Origin: Bremia lactucae
Taxonomy: Eukaryota; Oomycota; Peronosporomycetes; Peronosporales; Peronosporaceae
Direction of reading: 5' to 3'
Length of the DNA: 18,998 nt
Assembly (NCBI RefSeq): GCF_004359215.1
Contig: NW_027152098.1
Location: forward strand, 1-18,998
Part shown: positions 8,725 through 17,297 of the stretch, piece by piece
How the letters are laid out: each line of letters opens with the position of its first letter
How positions within the stretch are numbered: the first letter of the stretch is position 1
Translations under genes and position numbers: made by a program
Notes under the pieces: generated by a model
What the model was told of the DNA's origin: nothing
The model's input: the letters and a program-made list of their open reading frames with translations, nothing else
Databases searched by the model: none

Positions 8725-10060
8725 TTGCTTTAAAAATACAGCAAGTTGGACACGGCTTTGTATATGTATTGTACATACATACCATACTGATTACTACTAC
8801 AAAGGCGGTGGCTTCAAATCACATGCACAACGTCTTTGTAATAATGTAGAGGCGAGCATCAAGACTTCGTTATGCAATAACTCGGATGGTATTTTGGCTA
8901 CGTTTTATTCGCGATAATATTTACATTGTATCCATAATGTAGGGTGTTTAACCTTTTGAATATTACTCAGGCATTTAGGTGGCTACAAAAATTTAAGTGC
9001 CATATTATAATTATTGTGTAAGACACCTCGTAAAATCTGCCTTTCCTCTTAAAATGTGATACGTCATCCTATACAAATCCGGAAAGCTATTACCAGCCTT
9101 TAAACTCGTAACTGTTACAGATATGTTGCACGTAATAGTATCGTGTCTAAATAGATTATACGCATTATTTTAAGCTTATGGTGTTTGGGTTATTCCATTA
9201 CAGTTAATAGATAGATATATTACATCTTAATACGAAACTATTCAAGCCATCTTAGAAAGTAGGCGAAACAGAGTCGGTACAGCTGTGCATAGCGGGAAGC
9301 ATAGGAGGCACTGAAAAGAATTACATCATTGCTTCAATGTAAAGTGTGAACTTTTCATGTGAGCAGAAAATTTTGCTTTGGAAACAACCGCCTCACTAAA
9401 AGTTATTGTAGGATATCCAACTACTTAAAGCTAATTTAGCGCTTATGTCTTCTAAGAAAAGCGTGAATTTTTTGAATCAATGCTCAGCGTGTTAACACAT
9501 AATATTATTGGCTTAGCCAGAAAAACCTGTAATCGATCCAAATGACACGAGGACGAGGAACCTTTGAATACCAATTGGTACTAAGACCACCATATCGCGA
9601 GAAATGACATTGAAAATGCGCGTAGATAACAATCGTATCTCTGGTATGAATCATATGAATCGTGTGCTATGTGTGTTATATTGTGTCCCTCTGAATTGGC
9701 AGAGCCTTAAATTTTATTTGGAAATACTCAAATAATGCCTTTGCAGATCCGATTGCGGTTCTACAGCGGCATTCTTAAAAGTATGGGAGTGTGAGTCCAG
9801 CTGACACTGCGCATTTTTTCAATCGTTTTAGGTCCATCAACTTTTTTAAAATTGCAGAAGCCTTATATCAGCTTTTGTGACAAAGTTTGCGATTCTAATG
9901 GCAGTCATCAGACGTTGAATCTAAATTCGGTTGGGACCTTTGATGCAATGGGGCATACTGCGGTTCGTAAACCGTTTATATGGCACAATTCAGATTATGG
10001 CTATATGACCCTTTTTCGATTTGAAATAGGTAGTATCATTAAAATTCTTTATAATGGGTA
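8725..10060. other. AT-rich spacer, no gene recognised
   Basis: About 1.3 kb of AT-rich DNA between the copia fragment and gypsy B. One 69-codon plus-strand frame (9852-10061) reads FDAMGHTAVRKPFIWHNSDYG in its middle. It is preceded by a TTTTTAAAATTGCAG string that looks like a splice acceptor. I cannot assign it to a family and it may be chance. Confidence 0.45.
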
Positions 10061-10360
10061 ATACGCGTCGAAGCCAGTAGGTGGTCAAAATCTATTTCAA
10101 TGTAATTAAGGTAACGGTATATGTTTGTAAGATAAAATAAAGATCAGACCCCCTTTTGATTGTAAAGCGTAGAACGCCTTAGAAGGCTTGCGCAATGATA
10201 TGTCAGAGCACGAAGCCTGCATTAGTTGCCACTTGGTTCTACGAACGACTGTGTTCTTTGAACTAGCAAATCTTTAAGCTCTATGATTTCTATAGAAGTA
10301 AGTGAATCTTTGAGTCTAACTATCTTTCTCTGACTGAAGGAGCGAGGTAGCTCCGCTGCA
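10061..10360 (+). repeat. Possible decayed 5' LTR of gypsy B
   Basis: The sequence ends ...GCTGCA at 10360, two bases before a primer binding site, so the bases before it should be a 5' LTR if gypsy B inserted whole. A TGTAA at 10101 could be the left end (about 260 bp). No second copy exists in the window to confirm it, and it does not resemble the gypsy C LTR by eye. Confidence 0.3.
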
Positions 10361-10362
10361 CC

Positions 10363-10372
10363 TGGTAGCACT
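10363..10372 (+). other. Primer binding site of gypsy B
   Basis: TGGTAGCACT, identical to the gypsy A site (918-927), again preceded by CA-CC and followed within 50-70 bases by a gag start. Complementary to a tRNA 3' end AGTGCTACCA, consistent with initiator tRNA-Met. Confidence 0.6.
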
Positions 10373-10420
10373 CGTAGTCAATCTACGCCTGAGTCTATGC
10401 AAGTCTAATCCTCTGCTGAG

Positions 10421-11300
10421 ATGGATTCCTTCTATGAACTTTCTAAGCCGAGACGCGAAGCAATTGAAAAGTTTAAAATTTTGTGTGGGCTGGATCACAT
10501 AGGTCACATCTTTTCCCAGGGCCCAGAGGCGCTTGATGCAAGGCTTGAAGACTTAAAGCAACAAAGGTCCTCTCTTATCGTACCGGTCCAGGATCACGTA
10601 GCGGCATTTATGGCAACTCGGTACATACCTGTTCCTAACCCGGGGCTTAAGACTATATCTTTTGTTGTCAATATCGGGACATTTGAAAGCAAAGAGGGAG
10701 AATGTCTCCTTTTTCTTATCAAACAACTGGAAATGGTCATAACATCTTTCATGATAGCAACAACGAGTGGCCCTAGCTATCTCTAAGCTCGGTGGTAGAG
10801 CTTTAAAATGGCCTCTCAATGTACAAGTCTTTATACATCGCATTTCTTAGGTGGGATACGCTAAAATAACAATTTTTCGCTTATTTGCGCCGCCGAATCA
10901 AACTTTTCGCATACAATCGCGATTCTTATCCGCTCAGCAGAGTAAAGGACCCTCATGGGCTATGCCCAGGAGTTGAGAATTCTCATCGCTGATATGCAGC
11001 AAGACCCATTACAAGAGGTGATTCTGGTAACCTTCTTCATGGAAGGATTTATAACGCATCCCGCTACTTTGAAGTGGCGGTTGACATGGCGTTTAACGCT
11101 TTCGACTTTACGTCCTCTCGTGTTGGTACGCACAAACATCTTAATAGATCTTCGAGCACATCGAGTTCATCTTATACGCCAGAACCCATGGATCTCAGCC
11201 TCGCTGAGGAAGGAGAAGAAGAACTGCAAGCTGTGGAAATGCGAAGAAAATCTATAGATGCTATATGTGCGGGACAGTAGGCACTTGCGCCCGGCTTGTC
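10421..11300 (+). pseudogene. gag: Gypsy B gag with CCHC zinc knuckle, frameshifted
   Basis: Gag starting at ATG 10421 (MDSFYELSKPRREAIEKF), 48 bases past the primer site. A helical N-terminal region (about residues 25-60, ALDARLEDLKQQRSSL) precedes the Retrotrans_gag domain. The domain runs NIGTFESKEGECLLFLIKQLEM, a frame change near 10765, ALAISKLGGRALKWPLNV, then FRLFAPPNQTFRIQSRFLSAQQ, YAQELRILIADMQQDPLQEV and FFMEGF, and a Ser-rich tail SSSTSSSSYTPEPMDLSLAEEGEEE. The knuckle lies at 11259-11299: CYMC, then a one-base loss near 11280, then H(11282)-LRPA-C(11297). The domain order is complete. The defects are single-base shifts and stops. Confidence 0.82.
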
Positions 11301-11499
11301 CGCTGCGCAGCTCCTGCAAAGCTCGAAAGAACAACAACTTCACCTCATACTTTGAATCTGGTATGGTGCGGGATGAGCGGACACCCAGTACTATACTGGG
11401 AAAGAACTCGGCTCTGTAGAACGTCTAGGAGGTGAGGATAAACAGGGACTAGCCCCGAAGAGCTCTGTGTTCAATGGCACGAGCGTGAGTATAAGCCCG

Positions 11500-11900
11500 G
11501 CTTGTTGATCGCTAAGGCGACTGTTAAGGGTTTTGATAAGCCATGGTCAATTTTAATTGAAATAGGAGCGTCTTGCGAGAATACACGGCGTTGTTCCCTT
11601 TAAGGGAATCAGCGATATGCTGAGGCGCTGAAAGATGCATGAAAGTGATTTGATCACTGTTCGCTTAGCGACTGTCATTCGTGTCACCGTTCCTAAAGTT
11701 CTATTGAACTTAGGTATGTTTTTAGACTTTGACAGTATGAGACGCTGTCTCGACCTTGACTTGGATTTGCGATATGATCTCATCCTTGGTATGGCCTGGG
11801 CATGAGCCACATACTGATTGGAGGTGTAAGACCTTCGGCGCAATGCGCCGTGTTTTTTGCGAAGCGTTGGACAGTCATGTACCAGGCAACAAAAGCGTTA
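11500..11900 (+). pseudogene. Gypsy B aspartic protease, catalytic motif lost
   Basis: Protease region read in fragments: GLLIAKATVKGFDKPWSILI, then the catalytic box, DLILGMAWA near 11777, and DWRCKTFGAMRRVFCEAL near 11815-11865. The box that should be Asp-Ser-Gly-Ala reads Glu-Ile-Gly-Ala (11559-11570), so the catalytic Asp is changed as well as the frame. The second half keeps the ILGM strand. This copy is dead at several levels. Confidence 0.72.
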
Positions 11901-12719
11901 TTGACGTAAGTCAGTAGCAGAATCTATCAGTGTGTTAGGCATTTGCAATGTTGAGAAATTAATCGTGAGCGTGACACATTATTTGTTAGTGGAACGTCAC
12001 GCACTCCGTTATATGATGCTCGTTGTGATAACGAATCACTGAATGCTGAACATTGTAGGCCTAGCCATAACACGTGTAATTTCTTAGATGCATTTGGCGT
12101 GGAACATTCAAATTCACTGAATGAGGTCGGCCAATGTGGCACCACATTGAGTGTCAGTCGTGACACTGCTGACAGAATGCCAAGAGGTTCGGATCTTAGC
12201 CGGTTGGATCCACGTGAAATGACACGTAATGCTCGCTGTATCACGACTAAGAGTTGCGTAATTCCGCAAGAGATGTTACATTGAAAATTGGCTTTTGAAC
12301 AGCGCAAACTAGCCTTGTAGATTCTGTAAACATTATAACATTAACGTTCCGGCCACGAGGTGACATCAAGACAGCAGGGACAGAAGTCGGATACAGTGAG
12401 ACGCGAAGCGCCTATAATATCACATACTGATACAAGCAAACATCTAGATACACTTGTTAAAAGAGTGACTGCTAACGTTGGGGTGATATTAGCCTTGGAG
12501 CTACCCATCATTACATGCTTTCTTAGAGCTAAACGAAATGTCTGTGATAAGTTTGGCCAGCTCTTAAAGGCTCGTGACTTATCTGAGATGAAGGTCACTC
12601 GACCAGATACTGAATTAACTACATCATAGCTTCTCGATGAAGATGTTCTTGAAGATACGAAGGCGGCACTCAGTGCGCGGAGTGGATCATCGATCCTTTA
12701 AAATCCTGCAAATCCATTC
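11901..12719 (+). pseudogene. Gypsy B spacer between protease and RT
   Basis: Low-conservation polyprotein linker in the right place. Visible pieces include an open frame at 12360-12629 (89 codons) and SFLDEDVLEDTKAAL near 12630-12670, leading directly into RT. Short perfect hairpins occur here too, for example AATGTGG-CA-CCACATT near 12143-12158 and GTGTCA-GTCG-TGACAC near 12161-12176. No enzymatic motif expected or seen. Confidence 0.5.
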
Positions 12720-13305
12720 TTTCCTTTAGTCGAGGAATTCCAAGACGTAGTGTGATACAACCCACCGTCTGGATTATCTCCTGATGGATATGTACGTCAT
12801 GAAATTAACTTGGTTCCGGGAACTAAACACTGTGTTACACGATATCGGCCTCTACCAAAGAAATCATGTGACGTCATTAACGATTCCTCCCGTGCTAAGC
12901 ACGAGGTTGAAACAGTAAGAGAGAGCAAATCTCCTCATCAGATACCGACGTTTTGTGCAAAAAAATAAAAATAAATGGCGCATTGTGCATGCTTATAATA
13001 AGCTTAATATTGCTACTATACCAGCACAGACACTTATCTATTTATAAGGATGTATAACGTACAGTGCGCTCGACTTGGTCGATGGTTATTATCAGCTGCT
13101 CAAGCAAGCTAGTGACATCCCGCGTAAAGCGGTTAACACCCTAAGCGAAATATTAAAATAAGAGTTGCTGGGTATGTCTAGTGACGAAAGTGTTCCGTCT
13201 TCAGCAAGGTTATGCACAGACATATATTGATCGTCGTGGGAATCACGTAGACATCTGCGAGCAGTGCTAGAGTGTATGCACATAAAAGTGTTATGTTAAC
13301 GCTTT
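12720..13305 (+). pseudogene. Gypsy B reverse transcriptase, N-terminal part, with internal deletion
   Basis: RT fingers and palm entry. In order: FPLVEEFQDVV, HEINLVPGTKHCVTRYRPLPKK, VRESKSPHQIPTFCAKK, KWRIVHAYNKLNIATIPAQT (to about 13035), then ALDLVDGYYQLLKQASDIP (about 13062-13120). About 40 residues are then missing. The sequence resumes with FRLQQGYAQTY near 13195 and LRAVLECMH near 13257-13282. The YxDD box itself is not clear: TYID appears where it should be. The fragment stops near 13305, at which point a second, different RT copy restarts from the PLP motif. Confidence 0.78.
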
Positions 13306-13309
13306 TAGA

Positions 13310-14490
13310 TGGGCCATTGCCTCGCGAACAAGTAATAGCGATTGACACTATTTTTGTCGATCGCTTAGCAGTGTGCCATGTAAGAGAGTCAACTTCCCAA
13401 ATAGCTCTCCGACCTTTTGTGTGCGTAAAGCAATAGGAGGGTAACAGATTGTGCATGCGCTCAATGAATTGATCACTGCAACGGTACCGGCTCAAACGCC
13501 GATACCTAGAAAAGACGTACTCATTGATGATACGACAAAGAGTACTATCTTTTCGTCAATGAATCCGATGAATGGATATTATCAGACCCTTATGCGCGGT
13601 CAGGATATCTCGTTCACAGCAGTAAGCATCCCAAGCGGAATGCTATGGAAGTGGCTATTATGAAACATGGTAACGCCCCTGCAACATTCAACAGATGCGT
13701 AACGAATCTGTTGAGACTGGTGCAGGATTTCGCACCGAGTCATTTTGACGATATATTCGTCCATAGCCGGGCCATGGTCGAAAAGACGGACGTAAAGTTT
13801 ATAAAACTCACGTTCGTCAGGTTCTTACCCTTATGCGAAAGCACAAGTTGTAAGCAAATCTCAAGAAGTGTATATTCGCTGCAAGGAAAACCACTTCTTG
13901 GGTGCATCGGCGGAAAACACGGCGTGCGGCCTGATCCCGAAACGATCAAGGCAACTACCGGCTGGCCAGTTCCAATCGATGTCAATAGACCTAGAAAGTT
14001 CCTTGGACTAGCGGCGTACTTGCAGAAGTACCCACGCAATTATGCCGAGATAACAGTTCATCTCTTTCGTATCTTAGAAAAAGACGAGAAATGTTTATGG
14101 AACGCCGATTGTCAGCGTTCCTTTGAAGGTATCAAGCAAAGCTTAATACAATCGCCCATATTGGTGATTGCAGATCAAGACAGACCATTCCATGTGGTCT
14201 GTGACGCCAGCGATTTCGCAATCGGCTGTGCGTTAATGCAATACGATACAGACGGCGCGGAGCGCGTCGTCTGTTACCAATCGCGTCAGCTGCAACCAGC
14301 TGAACGCAATTACCCAGTGCATGACAAAAAACTCCTTGCCATAAAATATGCATTGACTAAATTTAGGGTCTATCTCTTAGGAGATAGACCGTTCATCGTA
14401 TATACGGGAAATGCTTCATTTCGCACGGCCGCTAATAGCGACACCTCTCGCAAAGAATAGCGAGGTAGCCATCCTTCTTCGCGGAATATA
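13310..14490 (+). pseudogene. Gypsy C reverse transcriptase and RNase H, broken
   Basis: RT begins GPLPREQVIAIDTIF and HVRESTSQ. It continues LNELITATVPAQTPIPRKDVL (13457 on), GYYQTLMRGQDISFTAVSIPSGMLWKWL and NAPATFNRCVTNLLR. The active box is His-Phe-Asp-Asp at 13741-13752 (usually an aromatic residue first), followed by IFVHSRAM and LLGCIGGKHGVRPDPETIKATTGWPVP. RNase H follows in the same 13645-14460 frame: FHVVCDASDFAIGCALMQYD with catalytic Asp at 14203, YQSRQLQPAERNYPVHDKKLLAIKYAL, and YTGNASFRTA, where the usual catalytic Asp is Gly at 14407. A frame change near 14437 leads to HLSQRIAR, a TAG at 14466-14468 in place of Trp, and SFFAEYNFSVEYKPERLN. A 10-bp perfect hairpin sits at 14367-14390. 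Confidence 0.9.
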
Positions 14491-14498
14491 ATTTCTCC

Positions 14499-14870
14499 GT
14501 GGAATATAAACCAGAACGACTTAATGTCGTCGCTAATGCGTCATCTCGCCGACCCGATTTCGTGCCGGCTGCGTATTCCAACAGTGAAAATAATCCCACT
14601 GTTGCAACACCCATTTTAAGTGTTCCGTCATCAACATTGTTTACTGACATGAAGAAAGCCTACTTAGAAGACAAAGACCTTCTGCGTTTAATGGGTCATC
14701 TGATGAATCCATCCAATAATTTTATTAAAGTGTAAGCAGCTTATATCGATCGTCATCCGATCGGTACACGACGCGCAACGGCGTACTGTACTACACAGCC
14801 GTTGCCGGCGACACTCCACATGGCGTCGTCCCAACTCACAATGATTTGCGCTTGCCCATCATGTATGAGT
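14499..14870 (+). pseudogene. Gypsy C tether between RNase H and integrase
   Basis: The frame from 14499 gives EYKPERLNVVANASSRRPDFVPA, the conserved end of gypsy RNase H, then an unconserved linker (NNPTVATPILSVPSSTLF and KKAYLEDKDLLRLMGHLM) to a stop at 14733-14735. The next frame resumes RYTTRNGVLYYTAVAGD and VVPTHNDLRLPIMYECHDAPT, entering the integrase zinc domain. Confidence 0.7.
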
Positions 14871-15499
14871 GCCACGATGCACCAACAAGTGGGTATCGTG
14901 GATGTGAGAAATTTTATCTCACAGTAAGTCACGATTTTTACTGGCCCTGCGAGTATCAGTTCGTGCGCAAGTACATACGTGCTTGAGAGGTATGTCAACG
15001 GTTGAAGTCTAGCCCTTCATCCCGTGCACCTCTCCAAACTCTACCACTTCCGGCAGAATGTTGGCAGTTGTATCTACGGACTTCGTCTTCGGATTTCCCG
15101 ACGACGATCACAAAAACAATGAGATCCTTGTTTTTGTGGACAGATTCAGCAAGTTGGTATGTCTTGTTGCAGTACCAGAGTCGACTACGGCTCCGGGCTG
15201 TGCCCGTGTCTTTATCGACACGGTATTAAAACTCCACGGTTTACGGCAGAGTTTTGGCAATCCGTGTTCCGACCCGTCGGAACACGGCTGACTATGTCAA
15301 CTTCCGATCATCCAGAGACAGATGGTCAGACGGAACGCGTAAATCTTCGTCTTCGAATAGATACTTCGATGTTACGTCCAATCATATCCGATGTGGAGCG
15401 ACTTCTTACCGATGGTCGAATTCGCTATCAGCAATTCGGTGCATGCGTCTAAAGCGTATACACCGTTCTTACGTGAATGGCTTACGCCATCCACGCATA
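14871..15499 (+). pseudogene. Gypsy C integrase: zinc domain and catalytic core, second Asp deleted
   Basis: Integrase N-terminal HHCC domain: ECHDAPTSGYRG keeps the first His, but the second His is Tyr. The first Cys of the CxxC pair is a TGA (14984-14986, before EVCQRLK). Core (rve): after a frame change near 15065, STDFVFGFPDDDHKNNEILVF with the first catalytic Asp at 15079, then FSKLVCLVAVPE and FIDTVLKLHG. The segment that should hold the second Asp is deleted, and PRFTAEFWQSVF follows at once in another frame. DHPETDGQTERV carries the Glu at 15333. Last pieces: LPMVEFAISNSVHASKAYTP and YVNGLRHPRIP. Perfect hairpins of 11 bp (15109-15138) and 12 bp (15262-15287) lie inside. Confidence 0.85.
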
Positions 15500-15617
15500 C
15501 CAGAAATGGTTTTGCTTGTGCGAGTCCACCCCCCCTTAAACTAGAGGATCCCACCTAATTAGAGGGATCCTCTAGTTTGAGGGGGGGATGGACTCGCACA
15601 AGCAAAACCATTTCTGG
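15500..15617. repeat. Near-perfect hairpin of about 53-bp arms inside gypsy C integrase
   Basis: Left arm 15500-15551 (from CCAGAAATGG to GGATCC) is the reverse complement of 15565-15617 (from GGATCC to CCATTTCTGG), with one extra base and one mismatch in the C-run/TTAAAC region. The loop is 13 bases. Both sides are embedded in integrase coding sequence. The right arm reads GLAQAKPFLAHAP, which continues naturally into the next conserved segment, so the left arm is probably the inverted copy. Confidence 0.95.
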
Positions 15618-16127
15618 CTCATGCTCCTCACGCGTCGAAGTTACCAACGACGCGAATGATGTCGATGTCGATTGCTTCGACATCGAAGATGAGAAAACTC
15701 TCATGGCAGTGCACACAAAGCGCACTGAAAAAGATAAATCAAATGAGTCAGCAAAGGAAGTTCGGCTGGCTCGAAAATGAGTAATCCGTTTCGTACAGGA
15801 TTCCATTGCTAACGCAGTGGACCGTCAGAAACGGAACGCAGACAAAAATGGAAGAGCAAATTTTCATTAATTCAAATCATTGACCTAGTACTACTCTCCA
15901 CAGAAAACATACCCAAGCGCCTAGTCACTAATGTGGGTAGCAGTAAACTACTGGCCAAGTGCATTGAGCCTTTCCGTGTACTGCATCGCAGAGGCAATGC
16001 GTACACAATAATATTGCCACGTAGGATGCAAACGCATCCTACCTTTCACGTTGTCGGCTCCGCCCATACCATCATCACGCGATTTCTTCTGAGGATGGAT
16101 CTAACCACCCTATTCAAGAATCCCTAA
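15618..16127 (+). pseudogene. Gypsy C integrase C-terminal region, broken
   Basis: Continues the polyprotein: DVDVDCFDIEDEKTLMAVHTKR and NESAKEVRLARK, a TGA at 15778-15780, then in the same frame VIRFVQDSIANAVDRQKRNA and DKNGRANF. A frame change near 15865-15880 gives DLVLLSTENIPKRLV, NVGSSKLLAKCIEPFRVLHR and NAYTIILPRRMQTHPTFHVV, the SH3-like integrase tail that precedes a chromodomain linker. The stop at 16125-16127 follows LFKNP. Hairpins at 15631-15654 (7 bp), 15664-15684 (8 bp) and 16021-16042 (9 bp) occur within these conserved codons. Confidence 0.82.
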
Positions 16128-16682
16128 GATTCTTGTAGTCACGAACCGGATTCTCATGCTGAAACTGGAGATTCTCATGTCGGGTCCGAAGATTCTCGAA
16201 ACCGCGATGAGCTGACGATAACTCATCACGAAGATCGTGATAATTCCGTTCGTACTCCAACATGGAGTACGCGCTCTTCGAACGGACTTCCAACCGTTTG
16301 ATATGATGAGCCTGCACCGACTGCTGTAACGAACGACGCTTTTACCGCGATCGTGATCAAGTCCCTCCTCCCAATCATGAAGAAAGCGATCGAGTTTGTC
16401 GATCTTCGACTCTAGATCTGACACATGGTTTGGATCTAATTTTCCCTTCTCCGCCACAACCATTGGTGGATTCCCGCGGTGGTCAACGTTTCCTTGTGGA
16501 ACGTATCCAAAACCACCGAAATGTGAAGGCGCAGCGAACGAGTTATCTTGTTCGCTGGCGCAAGTATCCCCCTTCACATGACAGCTGGGAGCCTCATTCC
16601 CAGCTGATTGCTGACGTTGAGGGCCTCGTCCGTCAGTATGACGAGACCCACGCGATGGATCAGAAGCTCCATCGGAAAACAT
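16110..16682 (-). other. Long antisense open frame across chromodomain and linker
   Basis: A 190-codon minus-strand frame starting at 16682. The first 100 or so residues are low in hydrophobics (MFSDGASDPSRGSRHTDGRG) and are followed by VSDLESKIDKLDRFLHDWEE, which has helical, coiled-coil-like spacing. A neighbouring minus frame (16317-16114) continues that character: RLEVRSKSAYSMLEYERNYH and RGFENLRTRHENLQFQHEN. Together they look like one charged coiled-coil protein split by a frameshift near 16320. It overlaps convincing sense-strand chromodomain, so it may only mirror the sense repeats. No homolog is known to me. Confidence 0.3.
16128..16429 (+). pseudogene. Gypsy C linker between integrase and chromodomain
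   Basis: A sense frame after the 16125 stop reads DSCSHEPDSHAETGDSHVGSE and continues open to about 16299. It is an acidic, Asp/Ser/His-rich repeat built on a recurring GATTCTCATG-type word, and no fold is expected. The same bases read on the minus strand give a coiled-coil-like peptide (see the antisense entry). Confidence 0.55.
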
Positions 16683-16720
16683 GCCCCCTTGCGCTTATAA
16701 ATCGATTGCAAATCGTCAAT
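16430..16720 (+). CDS. Gypsy C chromodomain, C-terminal end of pol
   Basis: An open frame (16430-16840) whose first half is a chromodomain, the module some Ty3/gypsy integrases use to bind methylated histone H3 and steer insertion into heterochromatin. Motifs: a lead-in PPQPLVDSRGGQRFLVERI (FLVERI from 16490), then YLVRWRKYPPSHDSWEPHSQL, with the Tyr, Trp and Trp-Glu-Pro positions of the aromatic cage and core, and LVRQYDE at the C-terminal helix. The fold appears intact from 16490 to about 16655. The remaining residues to the stop are not conserved to my eye. It is out of frame with the upstream integrase, so in this copy it could not be fused to it. Overlapped completely by a 190-codon minus-strand frame. 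Confidence 0.82.
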
Positions 16721-17297
16721 CGCATCGCGCGTCTCGATAGAGACGCGAGCCCTTCCCCAGGGCGAAGAAATGGAATATACATCCCCCTTTTACTCGCTTC
16801 GTGTTGTCAACACAACACGGACAGGGATCACCCATCGTGAGGCATGGAAGTCCTGCCTCAAATTGCAACCGATGCAATTTATACCTTGCACCGGTTGGAG
16901 TTCGTTTCTCAAACATAACGCAAATCGCGTTAAGTCTAAGAAGCCAAACTTCGCGTCCGATGTCGTGACGAAGCGAATCAATGCGCTCCAGGCTTGCATC
17001 AGCGAGACTTTATCTCGTTTGTTGTTGCTACTGTACCATCGATCCTCAAGAAAAGCATCGAGAAAAAAATCTATCTCAGCGCGAAAGTTCTTCGCGGTGG
17101 GATCAAGGCCATGTAGCTTTATCGCAACAAAATAATGATATTTTTTTGTGAGTAGTCTCTCCAGACAAGCTATTGACTAGCCGTGCGCGCAAAAGCCACG
17201 GCTTTTTCTCAGGGGCAAAACGAGACATTTTAATGTCTACGCTCCACTGAGTGGTACCCACTGAGCAGGGGTACAACATGAACTTTTATTACGATGG
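16721..17297. other. Gypsy C 3' region, no assigned gene, rich in short hairpins
   Basis: Between the chromodomain and the antisense frame at 17298. A 121-codon plus-strand frame (16770-17135) and several minus-strand frames are open here, but none carries a motif I know. The minus frame shared with the 16682 and 17726 starts is open again at 16916-16716 (66 codons, reading CLTMGDPCPCC) and 17279-17103 (58 codons). Perfect hairpins: 16728-16747, 16800-16819 and 16860-16880 (8 bp each). Confidence 0.4.

Larger units (their letters stand above)
10363..13305 (+). mobile_element. Gypsy B: 5' part of a Ty3/gypsy LTR retrotransposon
   Basis: Primer site, gag, CCHC knuckle, protease, spacer and the front of RT on the plus strand, ending where a second RT copy (gypsy C) begins. 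Gag and RT residues belong to a different gypsy lineage from gypsy A and C, judged by the gag FESKEGE segment and the RT spacing motifs. Many frameshifts and stops. RNase H, integrase and 3' LTR of this copy are absent. Confidence 0.8.

Noticed and set aside
1321..14986. RIP-like (C-to-T) mutation as the cause of the stops
   Set aside because: TGA for Trp at 1321 and TAG for Trp at 14466 fit. TAA and TGA in place of Cys at 1883 and 14984 and the many indels do not, and no context bias is obvious by eye.
15372..15806. Minus-strand frames with peptides resembling the sense integrase frames
   Set aside because: They arise because both strands of the 15500-15617 hairpin are nearly identical. They are not separate genes.
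16770..17135. 121-codon plus-strand open frame downstream of the chromodomain
   Set aside because: No motif, no conserved segment known to me, and several other frames are open over the same bases. The hairpin-rich sequence explains open frames on both strands.
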